Below are positions 52,712-61,492 of a stretch of DNA of 64,000 nucleotides, piece by piece. The notes below the pieces were generated by a model, which worked only from the letters and a program-made list of their open reading frames with translations, was not told the DNA's origin and did not search any database. The DNA is from Acidaminobacter sp. (GTDB lineage Bacteria; Bacillota_A; Clostridia; Peptostreptococcales; Acidaminobacteraceae): assembly GCA_009881125.1 (NCBI GenBank), contig WXFH01000056.1, forward strand, positions 62,001 through 126,000. The letters run 5' to 3'. Within the stretch, counting starts at the first letter, position 1. The number at the start of each line of letters is the position of its first letter. The position numbers and the translations under genes were made by a program.

Positions 52712-54070
52712 ATGAACGCTTGGGTGGAACGCAGGAACATTGGACTATTTTTGGCGGGGAAAGCCGTGAGCCAGAGCGGATCGGCGCTGTATACATTTGC
52801 GGCCGGGTGGTATGTGCTGGCGGTGACGGGGAGCGCGGCGACCTTTGGGCTGACGCTGGCTCTGGGAATTTTGCCGATGGTTCTGGTCATGCCCCTCGCC
52901 GGCATCCTGGCCGACCGTCTCAACCGAAAGCGGATGGTGGTGGGCATGGACGCACTGAATGGCATGTGGTTTTTGGCTATGGGACTGTATGCGTCAGTGC
53001 ACGGGTTGACACTGGGTGCGGTTTACGCGACTGCCGTGGTGACCACGGTGCTGACGACGCTGTTTTCAGTGAGTCTCGAGTCGTCTAAGCTGGCGCTGGT
53101 GACGGAGGCGAAGCTGATGTCGCTCAATGCCTCGAGTCGTGTGGTGGAGTCCGTGGTGTCGGTGGCGGGGCCGGTTTTTGGCGGATTAGTTTACGCCTGG
53201 ATTGGGATGGAGGCATTTTTGTGGATCAACGGCGTGTCTTTTTTGCTTTCCGCGTTGACGGAGAGCTGGATGCGGTATGAGGGTCCCGGTGGGGATTTAG
53301 GTTTAGTGTCGGACAACATGGATTCAGGTTTGAGGACGGTCCACAATTTGATTTCAGAAGGGCCTAAGCAAAAAGTGAGCCTGTGGCGCACTTTGCGACG
53401 AGAATTTGGAGAGGGCTTGTCAGCGGTTTGGACTGACTCGGTTATGCGTTCACTGGCCTGGCGATTAATGGCGATCAATTTTTTCATAGGCTTTTGCGTT
53501 TCTGTGCCACTGCCGTATGTACTGCACCGCGCGCTGGAGGGTGGTGAGAAAGTCCTTGGGGTGGTTCAGGGGGCAACTCCTGTGGGTGTGATCCTTGGGG
53601 CGATTTTACTGGGATGGCTTAAATGGGGTGTTGACCGGGCCATGAAAGTGGCTGGTGTTCTTCTGGCCTCGAGCTTTGTGGTTCTCGGAGGGCTTATGGG
53701 ATTTATGGAGTGGCAGCTTGTGAATATTGGCACCTCAGTCGCGGAGCCTCTGATGTCCATTACCTGGATGGGATTAATCCCTGGCATGCTGCTGCTCGGT
53801 ATTGGTATTGCGTGGATTGATCTGCCGCTGATGTACCACTTTCAGCTGGTCGTGCCGGAGCACCTGAAGGGCCGGGTTCTCAGCGTAGTCATGAGTCTTG
53901 CGAAACTGGTGCTGCCTGTGGCGCTTCTGGGCGCCGGAGTCCTGATGGGGCAAGTGCCCGCGGGATTGCTGACATTGGTTGGTGGAGTGTTTTATCTGTT
54001 GACACTGCTGAAGGATTGGCGAAAAAAGGCGTTTGAGACCGGAAACGGCAGAGAAGGCGTCGAGATGTAA
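52712..54070 (+). CDS. MFS transporter, possible drug efflux
   Basis: The 452-aa protein has about 12 membrane helices. The loop motif between helices 2 and 3 reads GILADRLNRKRMVVGMD, the MFS motif A. The N-terminus (RNIGLFLAGKAVSQSGSALYTFAAGWYVL) resembles the MefA/TetV-type macrolide efflux group. ATG 52712 follows AGGAGGGAG. No regulator is adjacent except the MerR-methyltransferase upstream. Confidence 0.9.
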   Translation: MNAWVERRNIGLFLAGKAVSQSGSALYTFAAGWYVLAVTGSAATFGLTLALGILPMVLVMPLAGILADRLNRKRMVVGMDALNGMWFLAMGLYASVHGLTLGAVYATAVVTTVLTTLFSVSLESSKLALVTEAKLMSLNASSRVVESVVSVAGPVFGGLVYAWIGMEAFLWINGVSFLLSALTESWMRYEGPGGDLGLVSDNMDSGLRTVHNLISEGPKQKVSLWRTLRREFGEGLSAVWTDSVMRSLAWRLMAINFFIGFCVSVPLPYVLHRALEGGEKVLGVVQGATPVGVILGAILLGWLKWGVDRAMKVAGVLLASSFVVLGGLMGFMEWQLVNIGTSVAEPLMSITWMGLIPGMLLLGIGIAWIDLPLMYHFQLVVPEHLKGRVLSVVMSLAKLVLPVALLGAGVLMGQVPAGLLTLVGGVFYLLTLLKDWRKKAFETGNGREGVEM

Positions 54071-54169
54071 AGTATGGGCGAAAGTAAGTGAATGCATGTT
54101 TTTGTTGGAGTGTTATTTAGTGACTTTTGAAATTTTGAGGGTTTTATGATTTTGCGCCTTCAAAAATGG

Positions 54170-54224
54170 AAAGCCCGGCGCGGGCGGTTGAGAAGCGTCT
54201 CAACCGCCCGCGCCGGGCTTTTTT
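54170..54224. terminator. 24-bp perfect hairpin, bidirectional terminator
   Basis: AAAGCCCGGCGCGGGCGG...(54170-54193) pairs perfectly with its partner (54198-54221) around an AGCG loop and is flanked by A- and T-runs. It lies between the convergent MFS and SDR genes. Confidence 0.92.
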
Positions 54225-54231
54225 GGAAGTG

Positions 54232-55011
54232 TCACTCCACATAGATCATCTTTTTGGTCATGCCCCCGTCCACGACGACATTCTCGCCTGTGATGAATCC
54301 GCTGCCCGGATCGATCAGAAACGCCGCGGTTCTGGCGATGTCTTCAGGAACACCGACCCGCCCAACAGGATGTTGGGACTTGTCTTCCTCGCTGTGCACC
54401 GGGGGGGTTGCTTTTGAGGCTTTTTGCCAGTCCCGCGTCTCGATCCATCCAGGGCTGATGCAGTTGACGCGGATTTCAGGCCCTAGACTGACGGCAAGAG
54501 CGTGGGTAAGGGCGACTATGCCGCCCTTTGACGCGGAATAGGCTTCAGTATTGGCCTCAGACATCAAGGCTCTGGTAGAAGCGAGAAGGACCATTGAGCC
54601 GCCGCCTTCTGACTGCCTCAGGTGGGGGGCGGCGTGCTTTGCCAGGAGGAATCCCGCTGTCAGGTTGACGGCTAGGACGTGATTCCAAGCTTCGAGGGAA
54701 AGGGTCTCCACGGGTTGATTTGCCGTGACGGCGGCGTTATGAATGACAGCGTCCAGACGCCTGAAGACTTGGATCGTTTGTGAGATGGCGTTTGAAATAT
54801 CGCTTTCGCTGCTGACATCGCTTTCGAGGACGAGGCAAACACCTTGATTTCGGGTAATGGTGCGGAGCTCTTCGTTGGCTTCTCTGTCTATTTCCATGGC
54901 AGCAACGGCATAGCCAAGTTTGAGGAAGTGAAGGACGAGTGCCCTTCCAATACCTTGACCGCCGCCGGTAATCAGGACGACCCGCTGGTTGTCATTGTTC
55001 GTTTGTATCAT
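54232..55011 (-). CDS. Short-chain dehydrogenase/reductase
   Basis: The protein is 259 aa from ATG 55011, 8 nt after GAGG; a longer frame to 55101 has a His/Pro/Gln-rich head without a ribosome site. It has TGGGQGIG for NAD(P) binding, the NAA motif (HNAAVTAN), the catalytic YSASK and SPGWIETRDW. The glucose-dehydrogenase-like C-terminus GFITGENVVVDGGMTKKM is typical. The substrate is unknown. Confidence 0.9.
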   Translation of the reverse strand: MIQTNNDNQRVVLITGGGQGIGRALVLHFLKLGYAVAAMEIDREANEELRTITRNQGVCLVLESDVSSESDISNAISQTIQVFRRLDAVIHNAAVTANQPVETLSLEAWNHVLAVNLTAGFLLAKHAAPHLRQSEGGGSMVLLASTRALMSEANTEAYSASKGGIVALTHALAVSLGPEIRVNCISPGWIETRDWQKASKATPPVHSEEDKSQHPVGRVGVPEDIARTAAFLIDPGSGFITGENVVVDGGMTKKMIYVE

Positions 55012-55314
55012 TTTCGCAGCCTCGCTTTTATATTGTTTTATTTGGTGACGCGGTTGAGTTTCGGGATGGGGATGGGTGTTGGTGGCGTTGACCATCGGCA
55101 AAACAACAGCCTTTGAACTGGCTGTAAATCTGATTGAGCCGGTTGTTTAAAACTTGATGAGTTGCTGGTTCATGTAATAGTTACCCAATATACGCTGTAA
55201 ACATGTGTTAAACCTTCTCAGAAGGGTGAAAGTTTGGGTATTAATTCATTATCCATAATTAATTTGTGAAGCGGGATCGACTTTGATCTTTATCAAATCG
55301 TATGAGGTGAGCCC
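55012..55314. other. Divergent intergenic region
   Basis: It holds one GACCATCGGC word (55090-55099) and an AT-rich hairpin ATTAATT/AATTAAT (about 55238-55262). Promoters for both flanking genes are expected here, but no strong hexamer pair was found. Confidence 0.4.
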
Positions 55315-55833
55315 ATGAGTCCTGATAATGAACGGCTGAGAGCTTTTTCGCCAATTGAGGCACCTGACGCCCGAGTCCTGATCCTTGGGTCGATGCCAAG
55401 CCAGGAGTCGTTGGAAAGGCAGAGGTATTATGCCCACCCAAGAAACCAGTTTTGGATGCTGATTTGCCGTCTGTTTAACGAGCCTTGTCCGGAAGATTAT
55501 TTGGCGCGGAGGCGCATTCTGCTGGCACACGGGATTGCGCTGTGGGATGTGGTGGATTCCTGCAGACGTGAAGGGAGTGCGGACTCAGCGATTCGGGAGG
55601 TCGTGGTGAATGAATTTGAGCCGTTTTTTGCTGCGCATCCCTGTATACACACAATTATTTTTAATGGCGCAAAAGCTTATCAACTCTATGAAAAGTATGT
55701 ACTCAACTCTGTGACTGGGTTTGAACTGAGCTTAATCCAGCTGCCATCTACAAGCCCTGCGCATGCGGTATCCTTTGAGGACAAACTGAAAGCATGGCAA
55801 TTGGGCTTTGAAAAAGCTGGGCTAAAACTTTAA
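55315..55833 (+). CDS. DNA-deoxyinosine glycosylase, uracil-DNA glycosylase family 6
   Basis: The 172-aa protein has the family's motif 1 in VLILGSMPSQESLERQRYYAHPRNQFW (Asn of motif 1 is replaced, as in hypoxanthine glycosylases) and motif 2 in LPSTSPAHA. It should remove hypoxanthine from DNA made by adenine deamination. It stands alone, with GAGGTGAGC before ATG 55315. Confidence 0.9.
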   Translation: MSPDNERLRAFSPIEAPDARVLILGSMPSQESLERQRYYAHPRNQFWMLICRLFNEPCPEDYLARRRILLAHGIALWDVVDSCRREGSADSAIREVVVNEFEPFFAAHPCIHTIIFNGAKAYQLYEKYVLNSVTGFELSLIQLPSTSPAHAVSFEDKLKAWQLGFEKAGLKL

Positions 55834-55963
55834 AAGGGCGGGGATGGTTGGGAAAGATATTTGAACAGGCTCAATAATAAACAATTTGGATTGGAATTGT
55901 TGCGTGTGTGTTACCGTCCGCGTCGCCAAGTAAACACCCAACTCAACAACCAAACAAAATTAT

Positions 55964-55992
55964 TTGCGTCCGCTTCCTAAATTGCGTATAAT
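55964..55992 (+). promoter_or_regulatory. Promoter of the second gntR gene
   Basis: TTGCGT (55964-55969) and TATAAT (55987-55992) are 17 bp apart. The gene starts 72 nt downstream. Confidence 0.6.
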
Positions 55993-56063
55993 TAAGTTTG
56001 AGTGAAATACACAGTGTTTTTCAGACGCTCAAAGCACTCAAATCCGCTTGAAAGGAAACGCCT

Positions 56064-56702
56064 ATGGAGAAGTCCTATAAAACCGAAGAGATCTACGAAA
56101 TTTTGAAGAATAGAGTTGTCCATCTCGAGTATGAGCCAGGTCTTGTCCTAAACGAGGAAGAGTTGGCAGAAGAGTTCAACGTCAGCCGCACGCCTATCCG
56201 CAAGATATTCCAGCAGCTGAACGCGGACAACCTGCTCAACATCATCCCGCGTTATGGCGCCCAGGTGACTTCGGTTGACTTCAGAAAGATGAAATCAATC
56301 TTTGAGGTGACGCGGCAGCTTGATCCCTTCGCGGCACGACTGGCAGTGGAACGTATTCAGCCACATCAAATCGCCAAGCTCGAGGAAATCATGGGACGCC
56401 TGCAAAACTACAGGATCCCTGATGACTACCAAAAGGCCATTGATGATGATGAAATCTTTCACAAAACTATCCTGGAAAGCAGCGGCAACCCCGCACTGGC
56501 AGAGATTCTCTCCAAACTGCATATGCAGACTGAGAGAATGTGGCACTATTCCGAGCAGTATATCGACAGCATCAACATATTCACAGACACCCTGGGTGAA
56601 CTGCTGGAAGCCTTGAAAGAACAGGATGTTGAAAAAGCAGAGCGCAGTGCCAGACTGCATATTGATCAATTTGTAGAAAAAATCAAAAAAGAGATGCTGT
56701 AA
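56064..56702 (+). CDS. GntR-family (FCD) regulator, probably of the grd genes
   Basis: The 212-aa protein has a GntR winged helix (YEILKNRVVHLEYEPGLVLNEEELAEEFNVSRTPIRKIFQQL) and an FCD domain (DDDEIFHKTILESSGNPAL, ARLHIDQFVEKI). It lies 319 nt upstream of grdX on the same strand. The likely ligand is glycine, sarcosine or betaine, inferred only from position. Confidence 0.9.
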   Translation: MEKSYKTEEIYEILKNRVVHLEYEPGLVLNEEELAEEFNVSRTPIRKIFQQLNADNLLNIIPRYGAQVTSVDFRKMKSIFEVTRQLDPFAARLAVERIQPHQIAKLEEIMGRLQNYRIPDDYQKAIDDDEIFHKTILESSGNPALAEILSKLHMQTERMWHYSEQYIDSINIFTDTLGELLEALKEQDVEKAERSARLHIDQFVEKIKKEML

Positions 56703-57021
56703 ACGTCAAAAACCTCACAAAGTACTGTTGAGATTATACATCTGCTTCCCTTCCTATAAAGAAGGGCAACAGGTGTTTATTTTTTTTGCTTTTAAAGTAA
56801 AACAGGCTGAACATGAGTAGAATCAAGCATAGGGAAATTTAGGAATTAACAATATATTGTTTTGATACAAAAACATAAACATTGACAATCATTTGACTAT
56901 TCAGAATTTTTATGGTACATTACGAATACACAAAGTATTTCTATAAAATATAATTAAAATCCAAACAAGAAATCTTAAAGATGCACAAATTATCCCCTGA
57001 TCAAAAGAGGAGGAAAGCACC
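56703..57021 (+). promoter_or_regulatory. Terminator of gntR and grd promoter region
   Basis: CCCTTC-CTATAAA-GAAGGG (about 56748-56766) plus a T-run ends the gntR transcript. TTGACT (56893-56898) and TACATT (56916-56921) with a 17-bp spacer form the best promoter. The -10 is followed by GAATAC-ACAAA-GTATTT, a partial dyad that may be the GntR operator. No glycine riboswitch pattern was found. Confidence 0.6.
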
Positions 57022-57441
57022 TTGTCCTATCGCATCGTCACCAACAATCCCTCGGTGAGGGACAGTTATAAAAACGTCATTTTTATTGATGGCACTTACG
57101 AGGACGTTTTGGTCAAAGTCAGAGACTTGGTCCATTCCGGCGTCGAGCTGATCGACAGTCCGCTCGGTGCCAGCATCCGAATGCTGCTCTCGCCCTACCG
57201 TTCTATTCTCGTCGGTACAGAGCGCCAAGCCATGAATGCAGATCAAATTTTACTCATTGAACAGAGCATCCTGAACTACCGCACCCTGACTCAGCGCCGC
57301 AATTCAGAGCCCCAACACGCGAACGACTACGCCGTAGTCGACAAAGCGCTTCTAGAAGCTTCTATACAAGCTTATGAAGATATGAAATGCCCAACTCATT
57401 CAAAATTTACCGGAGGTGAATTTCTTGAAACTCGAGCTTAG
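57022..57441 (+). CDS. grdX: GrdX family protein
   Basis: The 139-aa protein begins at TTG 57022, 8 nt after AGAGGAGG. It matches GrdX (YRIVTNNPSVRDSY, LVHSGVELIDSPLGASIRMLLSPYRSILVG, ILNYRTLTQRR), a small protein of unknown function encoded at the head of reductase operons in amino-acid-fermenting clostridia. It overlaps the next gene by 17 nt. Confidence 0.93.
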   Translation: MSYRIVTNNPSVRDSYKNVIFIDGTYEDVLVKVRDLVHSGVELIDSPLGASIRMLLSPYRSILVGTERQAMNADQILLIEQSILNYRTLTQRRNSEPQHANDYAVVDKALLEASIQAYEDMKCPTHSKFTGGEFLETRA

Positions 57442-58711
57442 AAAAATCCAGATCAAAGATGTAGTATTCGGTGACAAAATGGAAGTCAACGGTGGCGTTC
57501 TGACCATCAACAAGGATCAAGTCGTCGCAAAACTCATGGAAGACCACAGAGTCAAGGAAATCAAAATCGACCTGGCGAAGCCGGGCGAAAAGACCAGAAT
57601 CATTCCTGTCAAGGACTGCATTGAGCCACGTGTCAAGATCGAAGGCGAAGGCAAGGGCTTCCCTGGTGTCACAGGCAAAATGGTTCCCCTTGGCGACGGC
57701 AAAGTCAACGTTCTTGACGGCGCTGCAGTAGTAACTATTGGCGACATCGTCGGTTTCCAGGAAGGCGTTGTCGACATGTGGGGCGAGGGCGCTAAATGGA
57801 CGCCGTTCTCCAAAACGTTTAACATCGTTGTGGACATCATTCCTGTCGAGGGGCTTGAGCCTCACGTTCATGAGGAAACTGTCAGACTCGCTGGTCTTAA
57901 AGCAGCTGAAGTCATAGGTGAAGCTGGCCGTTATGCTGAGCCAACCAACGTCGAAGTCTTTGAAATGGGCAACCATGCAGAAGAGTCCGCAAAATACCCT
58001 AATTTACCTAAAGTCCTCTACGTCGAAATGCTGATCTCCCAAGGTCTGCTCCATGACGGTTACATCTACGGCGTCAACAGCCAGAAGATTCTTCCGACGC
58101 TCATCCATCCGAATGAAGAGCTTGACGGCGCTGTCATCAGTGGCAATTGCGTCGCGGCTTGCGATAAAATCACGACTTACCAGCACCAAAACAACTCCGC
58201 GATCCTCGACCTCTATGCGGAGCACGGCAAAACCATCAACTTCCTCGGCGTCATCCTCACTCCTGAGCTGACCACCCTTGAAGGCAAGTTCAGAACCTGC
58301 GACTACACCGCTAAGCTTTGCACAATGATGGGTGCGGATGGTGTCATCGTTTCCGAGGAAGGTTACGGCAACCCGGACTCCGACCTCCTTATGATTTGTA
58401 AGCGCCTTGAAAAAGCCGGCGTCAAAACAGTCCTCATCACAGACGAGTGCTCCGGTTGGGACGGCATGTCACAGCCTCTCGCAGACACGACAAAAGAAGC
58501 GGTTGCCGTCGTATCCGCCGGCAACGTCAGCCACGTCGTCACCCTGGAGCCTGCAGACAAAGTTATTGGCAGCGCTAAAGCAATCTCGACGCTTGCTGGC
58601 GGCTGGGATGGATCCCTTTCCGAGGACGGCTCCATTAAGTGCGAGCTCAACGCCGTTATTGGCGCAACCTCTGAAATTGGATACCACAACTGCACCGTTA
58701 AGCTTTACTAA
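57425..58711 (+). CDS. Glycine/sarcosine/betaine reductase component B proprotein (GrdE/GrdG/GrdI type)
   Basis: This is the pyruvoyl proprotein of substrate-specific component B. The protein is 428 aa from TTG 57425, 8 nt after CGGAGG; GTG 57416 overlaps that site. With this start the self-cleavage Cys in SGNCVAACDK is residue 242, as I recall for the GrdE protein of Eubacterium acidaminophilum. Cleavage there makes two subunits and a pyruvoyl group that binds the substrate amine. Sequence alone does not tell glycine from sarcosine or betaine specificity. It is coupled to grdX and to the selenoprotein gene after 21 nt. Confidence 0.93.
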   Translation: MKLELRKIQIKDVVFGDKMEVNGGVLTINKDQVVAKLMEDHRVKEIKIDLAKPGEKTRIIPVKDCIEPRVKIEGEGKGFPGVTGKMVPLGDGKVNVLDGAAVVTIGDIVGFQEGVVDMWGEGAKWTPFSKTFNIVVDIIPVEGLEPHVHEETVRLAGLKAAEVIGEAGRYAEPTNVEVFEMGNHAEESAKYPNLPKVLYVEMLISQGLLHDGYIYGVNSQKILPTLIHPNEELDGAVISGNCVAACDKITTYQHQNNSAILDLYAEHGKTINFLGVILTPELTTLEGKFRTCDYTAKLCTMMGADGVIVSEEGYGNPDSDLLMICKRLEKAGVKTVLITDECSGWDGMSQPLADTTKEAVAVVSAGNVSHVVTLEPADKVIGSAKAISTLAGGWDGSLSEDGSIKCELNAVIGATSEIGYHNCTVKLY

Positions 58712-58732
58712 AACGCGAGAGGAGGAAGTCAA

Positions 58733-60040
58733 ATGTCGAATCCATTCAAAGTACTTTACTATGTCAACCAATTCTTTGGCCAGGTTGGCGGCGAAGAAAA
58801 AGCCGGCATCGAGCCATTCTATAAAGAAGAGAAAATCGGCCCTGCAGCCGGCTTTGAAGCTTTGCTTGAAGGCGAAGGCACAGTCGTAGGCACCTTGGTC
58901 TGCGGCGACAACTACTTCAATGAGCACAACAAGGAAGCGTTTGCTTTCATCATGGATACCATTAAAGCAGCAAAGCCTGATTTGGTCGTCACCGGTCCAG
59001 CGTTCAACGCTGGTCGCTATGGCATGGCTTGCGGCGAAATTGCTGCCAAAGTCACTGAAGAGCTTGGTATTCCAACTCTTTCAGGGATGTATATCGAAAA
59101 CCCGGGCCTCGATACTTGCGTCAGCAAGGTGATCGTTGTCAGCACACCTGACTCAGCAGCCGGTATGAGAACAGCGCTGCCTACTATGGCGAAAATTGCC
59201 CGTAAGCTTGCTAAAGGCGAAGAGCTCGGTGCGCCTGAAGTAGAAGGCTACATTCCTCAAGGACGCCGTCTTACTGTCTTCTCAGACAAGCGCGGTTCCA
59301 AGAGAGCAGTTGAAATGCTCCTCGCCCGCCTCAACAATGAAGCGTTCGAGACAGAGCTTCCTATGCCGCAATTCGACCGCGTTGATCCTGCCCTTGCTAT
59401 CAAAGATCTTTCCAAAGCTACGATCGCCCTCGTTACCAGCGGCGGGATCGTACCGTTTGGCAACCCTGACAGAATTCAATCCGCAAGTGCTCAGAAGTGG
59501 GGTAAATATGACGTCTCAGCAGCGGCAGCCCTCAAAGGCGCCTATTACACGATCCACGGCGGCTATGACCCTGTGTACGCGAATGAGACTCCGGACCGCG
59601 TCGCGCCGCTGGATGTCATGAAAACCCTTGAAAAGGAAGGCGTCATAGGCAAGGTCTACGACTACTTCTACACCACAACTGGTACAGGAACATCGGTTGG
59701 AAACTCTTTAACTTTTGGTAAAGAAATCGGCGCAGAACTCAAAGCGGCCGGCGTGGACGGCGTTATCCTCACCTCGACGTGAGGCACCTGTACTCGTTGC
59801 GGTGCAACGATGGTTAAAGAAATCGAACGCTATGGCATTCCTATAGTTCACATGTCCACCATCACCACAATTTCACAAGCGGTAGGCGCGAACAGAATTG
59901 TCCCTACAATCGCAATTCCTCACCCGGTCGGCAATCCTAGCATTGCAGGTCCTGGCGAAGAAGCGCTCAGAAGAGACCTTGTTGAGCGCGCAGTCAAGGC
60001 ACTCGGTACGCCTGTTGAAGATATAACGATTTTTGACTAG
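58733..60040 (+). CDS. Selenoprotein of reductase component B (GrdB/GrdF/GrdH type)
   Basis: The protein is 435 aa when the in-frame TGA at 59780-59782 (codon 350) is read as selenocysteine, giving LTSTUGTCTRCGATMVKE with the family's UxxCxxC motif. Downstream the frame runs to 60040 without further stops and with good family sequence, so it is not a frameshift. A 6-bp hairpin (59795-59809) lies 12 nt after the TGA and is a candidate SECIS element. The selenocysteine attacks the substrate bound on the pyruvoyl subunit and passes the carboxymethyl group to GrdA. grdA, grdC and grdD are not in this window. Confidence 0.94.
59795..59809 (+). promoter_or_regulatory. Candidate SECIS hairpin
   Basis: CGTTGC-GGT-GCAACG is a perfect 6-bp stem with a GGT loop, starting 12 nt after the UGA. 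Bacterial SECIS elements lie at this distance and carry GGU in the loop. An alternative pairing GCACC/GGTGC is possible. Confidence 0.7.
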
Positions 60041-60063
60041 AAAAGTGAACCCACCGATATAAT

Positions 60064-60127
60064 TGTGAAGTGCAGCTGAGGGTTTGCCGATGGTGATCAT
60101 CAGCAGGCTCCTCAGCAGCACTTCACA
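60064..60127 (+). promoter_or_regulatory. Stem-loop between the selenoprotein gene and the transporter
   Basis: TGTGAAGTGC (60064-60073) pairs with GCACTTCACA (60118-60127), and CTGAGG (60076-60081) with CCTCAG (60110-60115). The loop holds a GCCGATGG word. No T-run follows, so it may be a processing or attenuating element. Confidence 0.7.
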
Positions 60128-60153
60128 CTTTCGGGGTATAGGAGGCGAATTAT

Positions 60154-61260
60154 ATGTCAGAGGAAAAACTCAGCTATAAAACGATTGTCATCTACGCGGG
60201 CGCGTTTATCGCGTTCTTGATTGGATCGGGCTTCGCTACCGGGCAAGAAATCATGCAGTATTTCACTGCCTATGGGTTCAAAGGGATCTTGGGCGCAGTC
60301 GTCGTCTTTCTCTTGTTTCTCTATGTGGGAGTCAGCTTTATTACAACAGGATTTGATAAAAAGTTTCATAAGGGCAGTGAGATCTATGAGTACATGTGCG
60401 GCCCATACATAGGCAAGTTTTATGATTACTTCTCTATTGCTTTCATTTATATGTCTTTCATTGTAATGATCGGCGGAGCGGGTGCGACTCTGAATCAACA
60501 GTATGGTCTTCCAATCTACGTCGGCGGCATAGGAATGGGTATCTTAGCTTTCGGGACTGTCGTTTTCGGTTTGAAAGGCATCGTTGATGTCATTGGTAAA
60601 ATTGGTCCGGTAATTACAGTTATGGCGATTGGTCTTGGATTAACAGCCATCTTCCAAAACCCGGGCGGTCTTGCAAAAGCTTCTGAAATCATTCCAACGA
60701 TGAATCTCTTGAAAGCTTCCAGCAACTGGGTCTATGCAGCTTTATCCTATGTTGGATTCTGCATGCTGTGGTTGGCCGCGTTTATGGCCTCTATGGGTTC
60801 TGCTGCAAAGAGCAGGAAAGAAGCCAGTTTGGGCGCAATCTTTGGTGCTATAGGCTTCTCACTGGCGGTCATTATTATGGCCCTTGGTCTTATGGCCAAC
60901 GTCGAGCTGGTTGCAGGTACCATGGTTCCATCTTTGATTTTGGCCGGTAACATCCACCCGACACTTGCGATCATTTTCTCTCTGACAGTCATTGCAGGCA
61001 TTTACACGACTTCAGTACCGCTTCTCTGGTCAGTCGTCGCGAGAATAGCAGAAGAAAAGACGCAGAAATTCATTATCATTACTGGCCTCCTCGCAGTCAT
61101 TGGTGTATTCGTTGGTCTTAACGTTCCTTTTGACAGACTCGTCAATATTATTTACGTCATCAATGGTTATGTCGGCATTCTGTTGCTTGTCATTATGCTC
61201 GTCAGATCTGCCCGCAGAATCGCTGCAGGCAAAGCCAGCAACGTGAAAGACGCAGCATAA
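60154..61260 (+). CDS. YkvI-family membrane transporter
   Basis: The 368-aa protein has about ten membrane helices and begins with the family's IYAGAFIAFLIGSGFATGQEIMQYF, a broken helix with the GSGxATGQE substrate/ion motif of the APC superfamily. YkvI-type genes are often found by grd loci. It probably imports the amine (glycine, sarcosine or betaine) used by the adjacent reductase. ATG 60154 follows TAGGAGGCG. Confidence 0.88.
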   Translation: MSEEKLSYKTIVIYAGAFIAFLIGSGFATGQEIMQYFTAYGFKGILGAVVVFLLFLYVGVSFITTGFDKKFHKGSEIYEYMCGPYIGKFYDYFSIAFIYMSFIVMIGGAGATLNQQYGLPIYVGGIGMGILAFGTVVFGLKGIVDVIGKIGPVITVMAIGLGLTAIFQNPGGLAKASEIIPTMNLLKASSNWVYAALSYVGFCMLWLAAFMASMGSAAKSRKEASLGAIFGAIGFSLAVIIMALGLMANVELVAGTMVPSLILAGNIHPTLAIIFSLTVIAGIYTTSVPLLWSVVARIAEEKTQKFIIITGLLAVIGVFVGLNVPFDRLVNIIYVINGYVGILLLVIMLVRSARRIAAGKASNVKDAA

Positions 61261-61296
61261 ACTTAATCTGTCACCAATTTCTAAACAAATAGACCC

Positions 61297-61361
61297 AAAG
61301 AAAAGCCCATGGGCGCAGCTGCAGACCTTAACCTGCTGAGGCGGCATGGGCTTTTCTTTTT
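61297..61361 (+). terminator. Terminator of the grd/ykvI operon
   Basis: AAAGAAAAGCCCATG (61297-61311) pairs with CATGGGCTTTTCTTT (61345-61359), followed by T. The loop is about 33 nt. Confidence 0.88.
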
Positions 61362-61404
61362 GGTGTAATACACCTTAAGAAATTTGTTTTGGCTGATGGC
61401 TGCG

Positions 61405-61488
61405 TGTAACTCGGTGTCAGACACCAAGTTTCATCTCACGTGTAACTCGGTGTCAGACACCAAGTTTCATCTCACATGTAACTCAATG
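61405..61488. repeat. Two 36-bp direct repeats with GGTGTCAGACACC
   Basis: Cores lie at 61413-61425 and 61449-61461, 36 bp apart, in units GTGTAACTCGGTGTCAG...AAGTTTCATCTCAC. A third, broken unit (ATGTAACTCAATGGG) follows. Confidence 0.85.
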
Positions 61489-61492
61489 GGTT

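Noticed and set aside
56703..57021. Glycine riboswitch upstream of grdX
   Set aside because: The region is AT-rich and lacks the tandem GGAGA-type aptamer cores.
58733..59782. Selenoprotein gene as a pseudogene truncated at a stop
   Set aside because: The stop is TGA at the conserved selenocysteine position and the downstream frame is intact to 60040.
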